Shown in pieces: positions 24,995-34,051 of a DNA stretch of 64,000 nucleotides (the stretch's first letter is position 1; each line of letters begins with the position of its first letter). Origin of the DNA: Desulfacinum sp. (GTDB taxonomy: Bacteria > Desulfobacterota > Syntrophobacteria > Syntrophobacterales > DSM-9756); NCBI GenBank assembly GCA_014359885.1, contig JACIYN010000006.1, forward strand, positions 100,751-164,750. The letters are read 5' to 3'. The notes under the pieces are model-generated. The model made no database searches. It was not told the DNA's origin and was given only the letters and a program-made list of their open reading frames with translations. Both the position numbers and the translations under genes were made by a program.

Positions 24995-25885
24995 ATGGAA
25001 ATCAAAAGGATCTTCGTCATGGGCGCGGGCCTCATGGGGAGCGGCATCGCCCAGGTGGCCGCCCAGGCGGGTTACTCGGTGAGCCTGTGCGACGTGAGTC
25101 GTGAGGCCCTGGAGCGGGCCCTGAACAACATCCGCTGGTCCGTGGGAAAGTTTGCGGAAAAGGGGCAGGTGACCGAGCCCGTGGAGACGATTGTCGGGCG
25201 AATCGAGCCCACCCTGGAGGTGGATCCCGCCGGGGGAGCGGACCTGGCCGTGGAGGCGGTCTTCGAGAACCTGGAGGTCAAGCGGGATGTCTTCCTGCGG
25301 CTGGACCAGGTCCTTCCCGCCCACGCCCTCCTGGCCACCAACACCAGCGCCATTCCCGTCACCCAGCTGGCCGCAGCCGTTTCGCCGGGACGGAGGCCGA
25401 AGGTGCTGGGGCTCCACTTTTTCAGCCCGGTGCCCATGATGCAGGCCGTGGAGGTGGTGCGGGCCATGACCACCGGCCAAGAGGCCTTCCTGGCCGGGCG
25501 GGATTTCGTGCGGAGCCTGGGCAAGGAGCCCATTCTGGTGCACAAGGACGTACCGGGCTTTCTCATCAACCGCATCAACTTTCCTGCCACGCTGGAAGCC
25601 ATGCGGCTGGTGGAGGCGGGCGTGGCCACCGTGGAAGACGTGGACAAGGGGCTGCGACTGGCGGCGGGCCGGAAGATGGGCATCTTCGAGACCGGGGACA
25701 TGGTGGGGCTGGACGTGACCCACGGGGCCCTGCTGGCCATCTTCGAGGAAACCCGGGATCCCCGCTGGTATCCGCCGGCGATCCTGCGCCGCAAGGTCCA
25801 ACTGGGACACCTGGGCAAGAAGACCGGCCGGGGCTGGTACGTCTACGACCAAGAGGGGAACCGGATCGGACCCGCCGACGCGTGA
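24995..25885 (+). CDS. 3-Hydroxyacyl-CoA dehydrogenase
   Basis: A 296-residue NAD-dependent enzyme. The Rossmann GAGLMGSG is near residue 9, the catalytic His and Glu are in LGLHFFSPVPMMQAVEVV, and VPGFLINRI starts the C-terminal dimerisation domain. It is the stand-alone, hbd-like size rather than a FadB fusion. It oxidises 3-hydroxyacyl-CoA made by the hydratase encoded two genes upstream. Array A9 lies 3' of its stop. Confidence 0.93.
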   Translation: MEIKRIFVMGAGLMGSGIAQVAAQAGYSVSLCDVSREALERALNNIRWSVGKFAEKGQVTEPVETIVGRIEPTLEVDPAGGADLAVEAVFENLEVKRDVFLRLDQVLPAHALLATNTSAIPVTQLAAAVSPGRRPKVLGLHFFSPVPMMQAVEVVRAMTTGQEAFLAGRDFVRSLGKEPILVHKDVPGFLINRINFPATLEAMRLVEAGVATVEDVDKGLRLAAGRKMGIFETGDMVGLDVTHGALLAIFEETRDPRWYPPAILRRKVQLGHLGKKTGRGWYVYDQEGNRIGPADA

Positions 25886-25921
25886 GGAGGATTAGAGGAT
25901 TAAAGGATTAAGGATTAAAGG
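25886..25921 (+). repeat. Heptamer array A9 (AGGATTA type)
   Basis: Short run of AGGATTA units right after the stop of the upstream dehydrogenase gene, before the end of the reverse-strand coiled-coil gene. Confidence 0.75.
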
Positions 25922-25929
25922 GCGGGGCG

Positions 25930-26655
25930 TCATGGCCAGAACTTCAGGATGCCCATGAGGACGGTGAGGAAGGAAAAGCCGATTCCCAGGGTCCATTGGA
26001 CAGTGAGAAAGCGTTTATCCATGGCCTCGAATCGCTGCTCCATGGCCTGGAACCGCTGATCCACAGCCTCAAACCGGGCGCCCATCTCCCTCTGGAGAGC
26101 TTCGAAACGCCTGTCCATGGCGTGGAAGCGTTCATCCATAGCGTGGAAACGTTCATCCATGGCTTCGAACCGGGCGCTCATTTCCCTCTGGAGAGCTTCG
26201 AAACGCTTGTCGACCATCTCAAAGCGCTTGTCGATGGCCTCGAAGCGCCTTTCTGCAGCATCGAATCGGGCGCCCATCTCCCTCTGGAGGGCTTCGAAAC
26301 GCTTGTCCATGGCGTGGAAACGTTCATCCATGGCTTCGAAGCGGGCGCTCATTTCCCTGTGGAGGGCTTCGAAACGTTTGTCGACCATCTCAAAGCGCTT
26401 GTCGATGGCCTCGAAGCGCCTTTCTGCGGCGTCGAATCGGGCCGCCTCGATTTCCCGCAGGGATTTGAGTTCTTCCTCCACCCGGACCATCCGTTCCATA
26501 AGGGAAAGTTCCCTGGAACGGCGTTCGTTTTCCTGGACAAAGGCAGCGATCTTCTCGGCGAAAAGCTCGTCCGCTTCTCTTCGCAGGATCTGCTGCACGA
26601 GGGCGGCGATCTTTTGCTCCAGCGCGGCGTCGTCCGTTGGATGGGATAGGGCCAT
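25930..26655 (-). CDS. Repetitive coiled-coil protein with C-terminal membrane anchor
   Basis: A 241-residue protein. Residues about 60-205 are nearly perfect heptads and hendecads such as RFEAMDE, RFHAMDK and RFEALQREMGA, including a block of about 46 residues repeated twice. A single C-terminal helix (LGIGFSFLTVLMGILKFWP) anchors it. The VQWTLG motif before the helix matches the triplet at 4706-6133, suggesting a common family. The ATG at 26655 has GGAGG upstream. It is inserted against the direction of the acyl-CoA genes. Function unknown. Confidence 0.78.
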   Translation of the reverse strand: MALSHPTDDAALEQKIAALVQQILRREADELFAEKIAAFVQENERRSRELSLMERMVRVEEELKSLREIEAARFDAAERRFEAIDKRFEMVDKRFEALHREMSARFEAMDERFHAMDKRFEALQREMGARFDAAERRFEAIDKRFEMVDKRFEALQREMSARFEAMDERFHAMDERFHAMDRRFEALQREMGARFEAVDQRFQAMEQRFEAMDKRFLTVQWTLGIGFSFLTVLMGILKFWP

Positions 26656-26798
26656 GGATGCCTCCGGGGGATAACGTGTGCAAGTCGGTCCATGCACACT
26701 GGAGCTATACCACGGAGGGTCGTGTCCGGCAAGGCGATGTGGCGACGGACCTCCGTCCCCGCTCAACGAACAAGAACAACCGAAGACAGATATCCGGC

Positions 26799-26892
26799 AA
26801 CGAATCACGAATTGCGGAAGACAGCTCACGGATCACGAATCACGGACAACGGATCACGGATTACGGATCACGGATCACGAACAACGGAGAAC
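26799..26892 (+). repeat. Heptamer array A10 (CGGATCA/CGGATTA type)
   Basis: 7-bp units just upstream of the thiolase; a degenerate last unit (CGGAGAA) provides the thiolase Shine-Dalgarno GGAG. This array lies 5' of a gene, not 3'. Confidence 0.75.
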
Positions 26893-26896
26893 GGCC

Positions 26897-28159
26897 ATGA
26901 AAGATGTGGTGGTGGTGAGCGGAGTGCGCACGCCGGTGGGCCGCTACCTGGGAGCCCTCCGGGACGTGGAGGCCTATGAGCTGGCGGCGGTGGTGCTCCG
27001 GGAAGCGATCCTCCGGGCGGGGATCGAAGCGGACCAGGTGGACGAGGTGGTCCTGGGGCAGGCCTACCAGAACGGCGAGTACGTGAACATCGCCCGCATG
27101 GCGCTCCTCAAGGCCGGCTGGCCCGAATCCATTCCCGGCATCACCCTGGACCGGCGCTGCTGCACCGGCCTGGACGTGGTGCGCTACGGTGCTCTCCTCA
27201 TCCGCTCCGGAGCCGCGCGGGTGGTGGTGGCGGGCGGCGTGGAAAGCATGAGCAACGCCGAATTCTACCTTCCCGGCCATATCAAGTGGGGCGTGGGCGG
27301 CCGAAAGGGCATGCCCCGGGGCCACGGGGATTTGTCCATCTGGGGCCTTCCCTTCTACGACCGGATCCAGCGGGCCCGGGTCATGTCCCAGCCCGAGGAG
27401 CGCTACGGCATCCTGCCGTCCATGATGAGCTGGGCGGAGACCGCGGCCCGGGAAGAAGGCATCAGCCGGGAGGCGTGCGATGCGTGGGCCGCCGAGAGCC
27501 ACCGAAAAGCCTGTGCCGCCTGGGACCAGGGGCGGTTCGCCCGGGAGGTGGTGCCGGTGGAGGTGCCGGGTTCCAAGGGGTCGCCGGTGGTGCTGGACCG
27601 GGACGAAACGCCCCGGGCCGACGCCACCCCGGAGAAGCTGGCGCGGCTCAAGCCGGTGCTGGGAGGCGTCTGCACGGCCGGCAATTCCTCTTCGGAAAAT
27701 GACGGCGCCGCCGCGGTGGTGCTCATGGACGAGGAGACCGCCCGGGAATGGGGGCTTCGGGCCATGGCCCGCGTCGTCTCCTGCGCGGTGGCGGGGTGCG
27801 ATCCCCGGCGCACCTACGAGGCGGTGCCCAAGGCCGTGAACATGGCCCTGGACCAGGCGGGGCTCGACCTGGACGCCATGGATCTCATCGAGGTCCAGGA
27901 AGCCTTCGCGGCTCAGGTGCTGGCGGACCTGAAGCAGATGGGGATCGGCCCGGACCGCTACGACCGGGTGAACGTGAACGGCAGCGGCATCTCGCTCGGC
28001 CACCCCATCGCCTGCACGGGCGTGCGCGTCCTGGTGACCCTGCTCCACGAGATGCGCCGGCGCGGCGTGCGCTACGGCCTGGAATGCATCTGCGGGGGCG
28101 GAGGCCTGGGAATCGCCGCCGTCTTGGAAAACCTATCCGATGGGCCTTTCCCGTTTTGA
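26897..28159 (+). CDS. Thiolase (acetyl-CoA acetyltransferase)
   Basis: A 420-residue classical thiolase. The nucleophile is Cys88 in DRRCCTGLD, with the conserved GHPIACTG (His) and CICGGGGLG (second Cys) near the end. It cleaves 3-oxoacyl-CoA with CoA, completing beta-oxidation with the genes at 22923-25885. The ATG at 26897 is chosen because the family starts at MKDVVVVSGVRTP. The isochorismatase-like gene follows after 82 bp. Confidence 0.92.
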   Translation: MKDVVVVSGVRTPVGRYLGALRDVEAYELAAVVLREAILRAGIEADQVDEVVLGQAYQNGEYVNIARMALLKAGWPESIPGITLDRRCCTGLDVVRYGALLIRSGAARVVVAGGVESMSNAEFYLPGHIKWGVGGRKGMPRGHGDLSIWGLPFYDRIQRARVMSQPEERYGILPSMMSWAETAAREEGISREACDAWAAESHRKACAAWDQGRFAREVVPVEVPGSKGSPVVLDRDETPRADATPEKLARLKPVLGGVCTAGNSSSENDGAAAVVLMDEETAREWGLRAMARVVSCAVAGCDPRRTYEAVPKAVNMALDQAGLDLDAMDLIEVQEAFAAQVLADLKQMGIGPDRYDRVNVNGSGISLGHPIACTGVRVLVTLLHEMRRRGVRYGLECICGGGGLGIAAVLENLSDGPFPF

Positions 28160-28241
28160 CTCAGCCCGGTCCCTTGCGTATGCTGGGCGGCAAGATACGG
28201 ACGACCGCATCCATCCATCGACTGCCAAGGAGGACGCCCTG

Positions 28242-28814
28242 ATGAACGCCGAAAACCCCTACGCCCGTTTTGTTCGACCCGAAGAATGCCTGCTCTTTCT
28301 GGTGGACCTGCAGAAGGCCATGCTGGACTTGTGCGTGGACCGGGACCAGGTGGTGAAAAATGTCACGGCCCTCCTGGACATGAGCGCCATCCTGGAGGTG
28401 CCGGTCCTCTTTTCGGAGCACAACGCGGAAAAGCTGGGGGGCTTTTTGCCGGAGCTCACAGCCAGGGCGCCCGAAGCCCCGGTGCTCAACAAGCTGGAAT
28501 TCAGCTGCTTCGAAAACCAGGTCCTGGCCGATGCCGTGGCGGCTTCCGGAAGGAAGACCCTGGTGGTCGCGGGGATCGAAACCCACGTGTGCATCTTCCA
28601 TACGGCCGCCCACGCCCTCCGACTCGGCTACACGGTGCACGTGGTGGGGGATGCGGTAACGTCCCGAAGCGCCTTCAACCGGGAAACGGGCCTGAGACGC
28701 CTGGACCGGGCAGGGGCGGTCATCACCTCCACGGAAATGGTCACCTTCGAATGGCTCAACCGGGCCGGAACGCCTGAATTCCGCAGGGCCCTTCCCCTTC
28801 TCAAAAGCTTTTGA
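28242..28814 (+). CDS. Isochorismatase/nicotinamidase-family hydrolase
   Basis: A 190-residue cysteine hydrolase fold. The catalytic triad is visible: Asp22 in FLVDLQK, Lys in VLNKLEFS and Cys in GIETHVCIFHTA with a preceding cis-peptide-type region. CAAGGAGG precedes the ATG. Substrate unknown; many such proteins are amidases. Array A11 begins just after its stop. Confidence 0.88.
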   Translation: MNAENPYARFVRPEECLLFLVDLQKAMLDLCVDRDQVVKNVTALLDMSAILEVPVLFSEHNAEKLGGFLPELTARAPEAPVLNKLEFSCFENQVLADAVAASGRKTLVVAGIETHVCIFHTAAHALRLGYTVHVVGDAVTSRSAFNRETGLRRLDRAGAVITSTEMVTFEWLNRAGTPEFRRALPLLKSF

Positions 28815-28935
28815 CCGTGATCCGAGATCCGTAATCCGTAATCCGTAATCCGTGATCCGTGATCCGTGGTCCGGGGCGGGTGACGGGGAAGGAGTGACGA
28901 GTGATGAGTGATGGGTGATGGGTGATGGGTGAGGG
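28815..28935 (+). repeat. Heptamer array A11
   Basis: TCCGTAA/TCCGTGA units followed by TGAGTGA/TGGGTGA units, leading into hairpin H4. Confidence 0.88.
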
Positions 28936-28936
28936 G

Positions 28937-28975
28937 TTCCCCCCTTTTCCAAAGGGGGGGGATTCCCCCCTTACC
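28937..28975. repeat. C-run/G-run hairpin element H4
   Basis: CCCCCTTTTCCAAAGGGGG core between two convergent heptamer arrays (A11 and A12) that follow convergent genes. Confidence 0.85.
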
Positions 28976-29037
28976 CCTTAATCCTCTACCCCTTAATCCT
29001 TAATCCTTAATCCTTAATCCTTAATCCTTAATCCTTT
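28976..29037 (-). repeat. Heptamer array A12 (AGGATTA type)
   Basis: Minus-strand AGGATTA units immediately 3' of the U32 gene stop, in that gene's sense orientation. Confidence 0.9.
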
Positions 29038-29040
29038 TTC

Positions 29041-30072
29041 TCACGCGTAGAGCCCCTTGATGTTGCGGTGCAGCTCCCGGGTCTTTTCCATGCGGGCCCG
29101 GTCCCGGTCCAGGGCGATGGCGTCCAGTTCCTTCTGGAGCGGAAGAAGTTCCGGATCGTCGTGGGGTTTCCCGGCCCGGTGGGCGTCGATCATGGCCCGA
29201 TAGAGGGCGATCATGCGGCTGATGAGGCTCACCGCGTATTCGCGGCCCTGCACCTTGAGGGTCGTAAGGCCCAGATCCATGTACTCCCAGAGTTCCTTGC
29301 CGTTGATGGCGAAGGCCACGTTGGGGTGGCGCCGGATCCGCTCGTTGATGCTTCGGATCTCCTCGTCCTTCCGGCCCCGCTTCTTGAGCACCATCTCGCG
29401 CTGTTCGTCCGTGAGCAGGCACAGCCGGAAGCAGCTGCCGCTCCGGTCCGGCCAGCCTTCGTATTCCACGATCTCGTTGCCGTCCTCGTCGTGGTAGATC
29501 TTCTTGATGTAGGAGTCGCTGATGAGTTCATGGAAGGTGCAATTGCCCACGCCCCCCACGCACCGGTTGCCGTGGATGAGCACTTCCGTGCCCACGCCTT
29601 CGGCGTCCGCGTCCGCCTTGAACCGGCGGAGCTTCTCCACCGTGTCGATTTCCGTGCTGGCCACGATCTGGGTGGCCCCGTAGGCCTTGAACCGGGCGAT
29701 CTGGGCCCGGGTCTGGATGTTGCACCCCACGCTGGCGTGGATCACCAGCTCCGGAAAGTTCTTGCGAACCATCTCCATGACCGCCGGGGTCTTCACGATG
29801 ACGCCCTCGGCGCCCCAGGCCGCGTACTTGGCCACCTTCTTCATGAGGACCATGAATTTTTCTTCCGGCACCTCGGCGTTCAGGGCCACGCGGATCTTGC
29901 CGCCCAGGGGCCGTGCCGTCTCGATGGCTTCCCGGATCTGGGAATCTTCCATCTCCCAGGCGCACTTGCGGCGGCTGAATCCCTTGGATCCCACGTAGAC
30001 CGCTTCGGCGCCGTGTTTCAGCACGCCTTCCACCATTTCGAGACTGCCGCCCGGGGCGAGAAGTTCGTTCAT
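29041..30072 (-). CDS. U32-family peptidase-like protein
   Basis: A 343-residue U32 protein with a TIM-barrel-like N-terminal part ([16 protein letters not shown]). Its cysteines ([10 protein letters not shown] and SGSCFRLC) match the Fe-S ligand pattern known in UbiU/UbiV and RlhA. Members act in anaerobic hydroxylations of quinone precursors or rRNA rather than as proven proteases; the exact role here is not clear. AGGAGGCATCC precedes the ATG. It diverges from the SYLF gene. Confidence 0.85.
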   Translation of the reverse strand: MNELLAPGGSLEMVEGVLKHGAEAVYVGSKGFSRRKCAWEMEDSQIREAIETARPLGGKIRVALNAEVPEEKFMVLMKKVAKYAAWGAEGVIVKTPAVMEMVRKNFPELVIHASVGCNIQTRAQIARFKAYGATQIVASTEIDTVEKLRRFKADADAEGVGTEVLIHGNRCVGGVGNCTFHELISDSYIKKIYHDEDGNEIVEYEGWPDRSGSCFRLCLLTDEQREMVLKKRGRKDEEIRSINERIRRHPNVAFAINGKELWEYMDLGLTTLKVQGREYAVSLISRMIALYRAMIDAHRAGKPHDDPELLPLQKELDAIALDRDRARMEKTRELHRNIKGLYA

Positions 30073-30268
30073 GGATGCCTCCTTGTGTCGGGTCGAACTC
30101 CGTACGAAGGTGAGGAAAAGAGAGGTGAATGCGATGATTGCACTTCATAGTAATGAAAGGAAGCGAGGAGTGCAAGAGGCCAGGAGGGTCCGGCCTCCTA
30201 TTGACCGGCGGGCCGGAAGGGGGCATAAGTCAGGGAAACCCTCAACCTCAATGCCAAGGAGGCTCTTC

Positions 30269-30967
30269 ATGAAACGACACGTTGCGCTGATCTCCGCTCT
30301 GGCGTTGGTTCTTGCGGTCGGGCCCTTCGCTTCGGCCATGGCGGATTCGGGCATTTCCAAGCCGGAAGCTCTGGTGGAACGTGCCCGGGTGACCGTGCAG
30401 AGCCTCACGTCCGATCCCAACTTTTCCTGGCTCACCGAACACCTGAAGGAAGCCAAGGGCGTGCTCATCATCCCCCAGTTCCTGAAAGGGGGCTTCATCA
30501 TCGGCGGATCGGGCGGAAGCGGGGTGCTGCTGGTCCGGGACGACAAGACCGGCCAGTGGAGCCAGCCGGTCTTCTACACCCTGGGGGGGCTCAGCATCGG
30601 GCTTCAGATGGGCGGTGAGGCGGCCGAGGTGATCCTCATGGTGCGGACCCAGCGGGGGGTGGACGCCCTCATGACGTCCGGGTTCAAGCTGGGAGGCGGC
30701 GCGTCCGTGGCGGCCGGTCCCGTCGGCATGGGGCTGGAGGGATCCACGCCGCACAACCTGAGTGCCGATTTCCTATCGTTCGCCAAGGCCAAGGGGGCCT
30801 ACGCGGGCATGAGCCTGGAGGGGGCCGTGATCAAGGTGCGAAACGACTGGAACGAGCAATACTACGGCAAGCCGGTGAGTCCCGTGGACATCGTGGTGAC
30901 GAAATCGGTGAGCAATCCCCATTCGGCGGCGCTCCGGGCCGTGCTGGGCGCCGTGGCGCGACGGTAG
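30269..30967 (+). CDS. SYLF/YSC84-domain exported protein
   Basis: A 232-residue protein. The signal peptide covers residues 1-24 (ALISALALVLAVGPFASAMA). A SYLF lipid-binding domain follows (KGVLIIPQFLKGGFIIGGSGG, the Gly-rich region, and KAKGAYAGMSLEGAVIKVR). The family binds phosphoinositides in eukaryotes; in bacteria it is periplasmic and of unclear role. AAGGAGG eight bases before the ATG at 30269 decides the start. Confidence 0.88.
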   Translation: MKRHVALISALALVLAVGPFASAMADSGISKPEALVERARVTVQSLTSDPNFSWLTEHLKEAKGVLIIPQFLKGGFIIGGSGGSGVLLVRDDKTGQWSQPVFYTLGGLSIGLQMGGEAAEVILMVRTQRGVDALMTSGFKLGGGASVAAGPVGMGLEGSTPHNLSADFLSFAKAKGAYAGMSLEGAVIKVRNDWNEQYYGKPVSPVDIVVTKSVSNPHSAALRAVLGAVARR

Positions 30968-30987
30968 CCCCGGCAAGGATTTTAAAT

Positions 30988-31110
30988 TTTCACCGCAGAG
31001 GCGCAGAGGACACAGAGGCGGGACGCCCCGAGGGGGGCGTCCCGTTCTTCTTTTCGGGGCGCTGAGACGCCGCCCCGAAAAGAGCCCCGCCCTTCGGGCA
31101 CTCCCCCCTT
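30988..31110. repeat. Left half of a CACCGCAGAG-type element
   Basis: Begins TTCACCGCAGAGGCGCAGAG, with two internal GC hairpins; the CTCTGCGGTG right end is absent. The remaining intergenic bases to 31560 hold palindromes R5 and R6 and a CCGCGGGGCTTCAG motif; no gene seen. Confidence 0.75.
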
Positions 31111-31224
31111 GCCACCCTCCGGATCGTCGGCGCCGAGCCTGCAGCCTCACACGTGGAGCCTCCCATCGGGTGTGCCCCAGATACCACCGCGAGGGAAAAC
31201 ACTGCCTTGGAGTACCGACGAACT

Positions 31225-31248
31225 GTAGGGGCGAATGATCATTCGCCC
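31225..31248. repeat. REP-like palindrome R5 (GAATGATCATTC core)
   Basis: GTAGGGGC-type arm and AT-rich core; the right arm is slightly degenerate. Confidence 0.8.
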
Positions 31249-31272
31249 CCCGCATCGTGCATTGATCTCTTG

Positions 31273-31300
31273 AGTAGGGGCGGGGTTTATCCCCGCCCGC
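31273..31300. repeat. REP-like palindrome R6 (GGGGTTTATCCCC core)
   Basis: GTAGGGGCGGGG...CCCCGCCCGC; its reverse complement recurs at 58339. Confidence 0.8.
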
Positions 31301-31560
31301 TGATCTCCCTGGTGATAGAGAAACCCGGTGACAAATCGCCCGAATAAGGCCATTTCCGGACAGGCTTCCTTCGTCAACCCACAAAGAATCCGTCTTCATT
31401 CGTAGCCGCGGGGCTTCAGCCCAGCGGGAAAGGATCATCGTAACCCAATGAAAGGACAGGCAATATGAGAAGGTTCGTCCGAAGTGCACGGGTCCCCCCG
31501 CAGCCCTGAAGGGCTGCGCTACGAAAAAAGCAGTCATCCCCAGCGATTTCGGGCAAGCCC

Positions 31561-33081
31561 CTAAGCCTCCACGGCGACGGGCAGACGGCCGGAACGCCGG
31601 AGGATCCCGGCGATGCGGGCGTGCTCGTCGGAAAAGCGCGCTTCGTCTTCCGCGCTCACGTAGCGGCTGGCGCCGCTGCTTCCCAGATCCACGATGTCTT
31701 CCGACCACTCGTAGCCCCGCCGGGAAAAAAGGTCCCGAAGGATGGCGTTGAGCCTTCGGCTGGAACGGGCGCTCCCGCTTTCCCTCAGGAACCAGCGGCG
31801 GGGGGAAAAACGTTCGGGGTCTTCCAGAACGGATGCGATGGTCTCCCCAAGTTGCGCGTCGGGGACCGCCGCGCCCGTCTCTTCGTTGAAGAGGGCCGGG
31901 TTCATCCCCGCCATGGAAGACGACACCACGCAGGGCAGGTCCGCCCGAAAGAATTCATAGACGGCCCGGCAGGCGTTTTCGTAGAGCGACAGATGCACGC
32001 CCACGCGGCACCGGGCGAGCAGGGCCGGAACGTCCCGGCGCCTCAGGTTCGCCCGAACCGCCACCCGCGAGGACAGACCCCGCTTTTCCACGGCTTGCTG
32101 AAAGGCCCGGACCTTTTCCGGATCTCCCCGGCCCAGGAAGAGGGCCGTTCGGCCCCGGAGGCGCGGATGGTCCAAAAGATCCAGCATCAGGCCGTGGCGC
32201 TTGCGTTCCGGGTCGTCGAAGGTGGCGTTGAAGACCAGATCGTAGGCCGGCGGGGCCTTACGGGTTGGAGGCGGTTCGTCTTCCAGAAAGTCACCGTGCG
32301 CCAGGCCCACGGGCACCGCCCCGATCTGGGTGGAAAGAAACCGGGCGTCTTCCGGACCGCCCACCCCGAAAAGACACGGATCTTCCAACCGGCAAAAATG
32401 CCTCCACCACCCGTGGCGCCACACCACCCCCATGGGCGGTTCCACAAAGAAGACGTACCGGCGGCTGAGTTCGACCAGGACGGCTTCGTCCGCCAGGAGA
32501 TAGGGAAGGGAAAAAAGGCGCAGCACCCCCTTTTCCCCGGTCCCGCGGGGGCGCTTCAGCACCTGGAGAAAGTGCCGGACGCGAAAGGCCTTGTCGGCCT
32601 TTTGCCGGACCTTTTCCAGGATCTTTTCCCGCTCGCGGCGGAGGAAGGCGGCCGTTTCGGGTTCCGGGGCCGCGGACCGGTCCGCGGCCGCCAGCCGGTC
32701 CCACTGGCCGGGAAAGGGAAGGAGGGTGAGGTAGAGCGCCGCCTGGCGCCGTACGAAGTCGTCCGACCCGTGTTCCGCCTCGCTCCGGAGGATCGGGGCC
32801 GCTTGGCGAAGCACCCCGTAGGGATGATCCAGCCCCGGCCCGGCTTCCAGCTCCGGGCGGTGCCGCACCAGAAGGGCCTCCAGGGCCCGCCGGAGATCCC
32901 GGCGCCGCGCCCCATGGGCCGCCCCGTCCCGCACGGTCCACAACCCGCCGCTTGCCACGGCATTCTTGAAATCGTCTAACAGATGCAACGCGCCCTGGTA
33001 CTTCAGTGAAGCCCTCCAACCACGGCTCAAGGCCGCTCTTGGGCCATCGGTTAGGGAGAAAACGGCGGGCCCGATTGTCAA
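31561..33081 (-). CDS. Glycosyltransferase-like protein (GT4-type C-terminus)
   Basis: About 506 residues. The C-terminal half has the nucleotide-sugar-binding pattern of retaining GT-B enzymes: YDLVFNATFDDPERK, TALFLGRGD, VPALLARCRVGVHLSLYENACRAVYE with the ExxxxxxxE region, and LPCVVSSSMAGMNP. The N-terminal acceptor domain is not recognised. The listed start is a TTG overlapping the stop of the upstream AbiEii gene by 4 bp (TTGA); an internal GTG is possible, so the N-terminus is uncertain. Acceptor and sugar are unknown. Confidence 0.7.
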   Translation of the reverse strand: MTIGPAVFSLTDGPRAALSRGWRASLKYQGALHLLDDFKNAVASGGLWTVRDGAAHGARRRDLRRALEALLVRHRPELEAGPGLDHPYGVLRQAAPILRSEAEHGSDDFVRRQAALYLTLLPFPGQWDRLAAADRSAAPEPETAAFLRREREKILEKVRQKADKAFRVRHFLQVLKRPRGTGEKGVLRLFSLPYLLADEAVLVELSRRYVFFVEPPMGVVWRHGWWRHFCRLEDPCLFGVGGPEDARFLSTQIGAVPVGLAHGDFLEDEPPPTRKAPPAYDLVFNATFDDPERKRHGLMLDLLDHPRLRGRTALFLGRGDPEKVRAFQQAVEKRGLSSRVAVRANLRRRDVPALLARCRVGVHLSLYENACRAVYEFFRADLPCVVSSSMAGMNPALFNEETGAAVPDAQLGETIASVLEDPERFSPRRWFLRESGSARSSRRLNAILRDLFSRRGYEWSEDIVDLGSSGASRYVSAEDEARFSDEHARIAGILRRSGRLPVAVEA

Positions 33082-33767
33082 GAAATCTCCCTACGTAGGT
33101 GCTCATTGAGCGCATCCGATGCAAGTTGCCGGATGGCGTTGGAAAAAAAAGTGGTCACATCCGTCACCTTGAAGGACTCTAGGGGGCGGATTGTTTTCAG
33201 AGCATCGGGATTGCGAAGGATTCTTTCCAAGTGCAGTAAGTAACGGTAATTTGTTCTATGCTTTTGCTCTGCCAGTCTCACCATGGCACAGATATCGAGA
33301 TGCGTCTTCCGGGCTATGGACCAGACATCATAAAAATCCTTGGGATCAAACCTGTCCGTCATGGCGATGATCTTATTTGCTGCAATGTCCTCCAGTGAAT
33401 CCACATAAAGATCCCCTACCGGCACAGGCGGGAGGAGGCGCGGAAAGTAGAGGGGAACGAACTCGATTTTTAGGGATTCCAATCCATGACGGATAAAGAA
33501 CTGCCGGCGGTCGGCAACCTTGTTGTAGGACACTTGCGCAAAATGCGTTTCAACCCAATGCCGAAGAACTTGGGTGTTTGGAATGTCCGACGGAAGCAAA
33601 GAAAAAAAATCCAGGTCGTCCGACAGGCGGTGTGACAAGTGAAATGCGGAAAGAGCCGTTCCACCTGAGAGAACATACTGGGCAGCGAAATCCGATTCGG
33701 AGAGCCGCTGGAGAAAGAACTTCTGGCCTTCGGTCAGGATGCGGTTTGTATGGATCTGCTCCTGCAT
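33078..33767 (-). CDS. AbiEii/AbiGii-type nucleotidyltransferase toxin
   Basis: A 229-residue nucleotidyltransferase. The motif GGTALSAFHLSHRLSDDLDFF supplies the Gly-rich loop and the two Asp. The later AANKIIAMTDRFDPKDFYDV contains the Lys and Asp typical of the family. Such proteins are toxins of type IV toxin-antitoxin or phage-abortive systems. It overlaps the small upstream gene by 34 bp, suggesting a coupled pair. The partner is not the usual AbiEi winged-helix antitoxin. Confidence 0.85.
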   Translation of the reverse strand: MQEQIHTNRILTEGQKFFLQRLSESDFAAQYVLSGGTALSAFHLSHRLSDDLDFFSLLPSDIPNTQVLRHWVETHFAQVSYNKVADRRQFFIRHGLESLKIEFVPLYFPRLLPPVPVGDLYVDSLEDIAANKIIAMTDRFDPKDFYDVWSIARKTHLDICAMVRLAEQKHRTNYRYLLHLERILRNPDALKTIRPLESFKVTDVTTFFSNAIRQLASDALNEHLRREIS

Positions 33768-34012
33768 GCCTTCACAAGCTCCTTGATGACGATCTCACGC
33801 ACTCCTTCGCCATAGTGAACCTCATCCACGTAATCTGCGATCCGTTCCACAAGCGCCAGGAAATCCTCGGTGGAAAGGGTTCCATCCCTGTGGGCGTATT
33901 CCACAAGAGGCCAGAGGTCCACGATCCGCTGGGCATAGGTGATCCCGGGCAATAGATGAAGCCGGTCCACATCGTAATCCCAGAAGAGTTCCTTCAATAA
34001 TCTTCTGTCCAT
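33734..34012 (-). CDS. Small protein paired with the AbiEii-type toxin
   Basis: A 92-residue acidic protein beginning MDRRLLKELFWDYDVDRLHL, resembling short DUF6922-like partners of nucleotidyltransferases (my recognition is weak). GGGGG lies five bases before the ATG at 34012, which I prefer over a GTG three codons upstream. The 34-bp overlap with the toxin gene points to an antitoxin or regulator. Confidence 0.65.
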   Translation of the reverse strand: MDRRLLKELFWDYDVDRLHLLPGITYAQRIVDLWPLVEYAHRDGTLSTEDFLALVERIADYVDEVHYGEGVREIVIKELVKACRSRSIQTAS

Positions 34013-34051
34013 GGGTAACACCCCCGAGCAAGGTATTTCCCAAGTATCTTG

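Noticed and set aside
33081..33083. TTG as a confident start of the glycosyltransferase
   Set aside because: The coordinates are kept for lack of a better start, but no Shine-Dalgarno supports TTG; the N-terminus should be treated as unknown.
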